Origin: Thermoguttaceae bacterium
Lineage (GTDB): Bacteria; Planctomycetota; Planctomycetia; Pirellulales; Thermoguttaceae
Length of the DNA: 64,000 nt
Reading direction: 5' to 3'
Assembly: GCA_029975295.1 (NCBI GenBank)
Contig: JARKPK010000184.1
Coordinates: 1-64,000 of the forward strand
Position numbers and translations under genes: made by a program. Positions 62,953-64,000 of the stretch are shown here, one piece after another. Positions within the stretch are counted from its first letter, which is position 1. Every line of letters starts with the position of its first letter. The notes beneath the pieces are model-generated. The model made no database searches and had not been told where the DNA came from. It saw nothing but the letters and a program-made list of their open reading frames with translations.

Positions 62953-64000
62953 ATGGTTCTTCGCATCGCCCGATCCCATCGGTGGTTGATCGCACTGATC
63001 TGGGCCGCAGCGATTGTTGCGGGCGGCCGGGCGGAAGCGCTTGCGCAAACGGTCGTGGCGCGGAAGTTCCGCGAAACGCCGCTGGCCCCGATGTCGGACG
63101 AGCTTCGAGCGTCGTCAATCGTCAGCGCCGATGCGCGGCACATTGCCTACATTCGGCGGACGGACTCGGGCGAAGCGGCCGTATTCGACGGCCGCGAAGA
63201 GCCGGCCTACGACCAACTGGCGGCCCTCGCCTTTAGTCCCGACGGCAAGCATCGGGCGTATGCCGCGCGGCGCGGTTCGTCGTGGCGCGTGGTGGTCAAC
63301 GGCCGCGAACAGCCCGAGTTCGACCGCGTTGGCCCGCCCGTGTTCGCGCCGGGCAGCAAGCGGCTGGCCTACGTGGCTCGGCCGAAGGGGACGGAGTCGC
63401 GCGTGGTGGTCGAGGCGCCCGGCGGCAACGGCAAACCCTACGAAGAGATCTTCGAAGGCGCGTTGACCTTCAGCCCCGACGGCGCTCGCCTGGCCTACGG
63501 GGCCCTCCGCGACGGGCGTTGGTATGTCGTCGATCAGGGCCGCGAGTTCGGTCCGTACGACTACCTGGGCTCGGCCACCGGCTTGGTCTTTTCGCCCGAT
63601 GGCAAGCGCCTGGCCTGGGCCGCCCTCACCGGGAAGCAATGGCGACTGGTGGTTGAAGGGGAAGCCGGCCCGGCCTACGACAACTTGGCCGAGGTCGTCT
63701 TCAGCGGCGACGGGCGGCGCATCGCCTATGCCGCCCAACGCGGCGATCAATGGATGGCCGTTGTGGACAACGCCGAAGGGCCCCCGCACCGGGCGATTGC
63801 CGAGGGGATGATGGCCTTCAGCCCCGGCGGCGGCTGGCTGGCCTACGTGGCCCAAACCGATGAACAATGGCAGATCATCGTCGGCCGGCAACGTTGGAAA
63901 TCGTTCGATTCCGTGCGGCAAATTCTCTTCAGCCCCGACAACAAGCGGCTGGCCGGCGTTGTCGTTTCCGGCGGCGCCGAGTTGGTGGTGGTCAATAATC
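62953..64000 (+). CDS. Exported beta-propeller (TolB/WD40-like) protein, truncated by window end
   Basis: The frame runs open from ATG 62953 (or the adjacent GTG 62950) to the window edge, giving at least 349 residues. A signal peptide (about 1-32, ending ALAQ) is followed by repeated blades with the TolB-type pattern (LAFSPDGKHRAYAAR, LTFSPDGARLAYGAL, LVFSPDGKRLAWAAL, ILFSPDNKRLAGVV). Such propellers usually bind proteins in the periplasm. AGAGGA lies about 11 bases upstream. The true C-terminus lies outside the window. Confidence 0.8.
   Translation, partial: MVLRIARSHRWLIALIWAAAIVAGGRAEALAQTVVARKFRETPLAPMSDELRASSIVSADARHIAYIRRTDSGEAAVFDGREEPAYDQLAALAFSPDGKHRAYAARRGSSWRVVVNGREQPEFDRVGPPVFAPGSKRLAYVARPKGTESRVVVEAPGGNGKPYEEIFEGALTFSPDGARLAYGALRDGRWYVVDQGREFGPYDYLGSATGLVFSPDGKRLAWAALTGKQWRLVVEGEAGPAYDNLAEVVFSGDGRRIAYAAQRGDQWMAVVDNAEGPPHRAIAEGMMAFSPGGGWLAYVAQTDEQWQIIVGRQRWKSFDSVRQILFSPDNKRLAGVVVSGGAELVVVNN

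Noticed and set aside
61286-63118. 610-codon open frame on the minus strand
   Set aside because: It is antisense to the terpene-cyclase-fold gene and intergenic DNA, with no domain.

Overview
The window is a GC-rich bacterial chromosome segment, most probably from a planctomycete (Planctomycetota, likely Pirellulales). Pointers are a PEP-CTERM protein, a Tat-exported Gfo/Idh/MocA dehydrogenase, DUF11 and tandem YHS-like envelope proteins, giant HEAT/PQQ-propeller proteins, and proline/alanine-rich linkers in most exported proteins. The taxon is inferred from gene families, as there is no rRNA marker. I found 41 genes, the last cut by the window edge. I saw no tRNA, rRNA, CRISPR array, insertion sequence or prophage.

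Layout. 1-10.4 kb: a giant exported HEAT/PQQ-propeller protein, then leftward genes for SufS-SufU, a SixA-like phosphatase and BioD. 10.6-16.8 kb: a membrane zinc-ribbon protein, an FAH-family hydrolase, a YHS-like envelope protein and a Wza-like export lipoprotein. 17-30 kb: ProA, an orphan FliM, a flavodoxin-fold oxidoreductase, a TPR lipoprotein, a thioredoxin-protease fusion, a Tat lipoprotein, a radical SAM/Gfo-Idh pair and an HtrA-like PDZ protease. 30-41.7 kb: TrpF, a three-gene cassette resembling exopolysaccharide chain-length control (Wzz-like protein, ExeA-type ATPase, BY-kinase-like protein without a Walker A motif), a TolC-family lipoprotein, a GT2-like protein and a planctomycete-type helix-turn-helix protein. 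43-48.5 kb: a TPR lipoprotein and a tightly overlapped phoH-pgpH(7TM-HD)-ybeY operon. 48.6-56.5 kb: a KAP-like membrane P-loop NTPase, a zinc-ribbon/GYF_2 protein, a GT9-radical SAM-membrane protein operon and a PAP2 phosphatase. 56.6-64 kb: a DUF11 protein, a PEP-CTERM protein, an orphan groES, a terpene-cyclase-fold exported protein and a truncated beta-propeller protein.

How the genes fit together. Most of the content is envelope biology: export lipoprotein, outer-membrane factor, glycosyltransferases, chain-length cassette, secreted proteases and PEP-CTERM cargo. Housekeeping genes (biotin, proline, tryptophan, Fe-S, RNA quality control, GroES) are scattered singly or in small operons, as is usual in planctomycetes. 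The most interesting items are the stripped-down chain-length cassette with its putative pseudokinase, the 39-bp palindromic repeats inserted in frame in the GT9 gene, the KAP-like NTPase, the thioredoxin-trypsin fusion, and an 18-bp tandem repeat just upstream of an oxidoreductase gene. GC richness produces many long antisense shadow ORFs, which are rejected.
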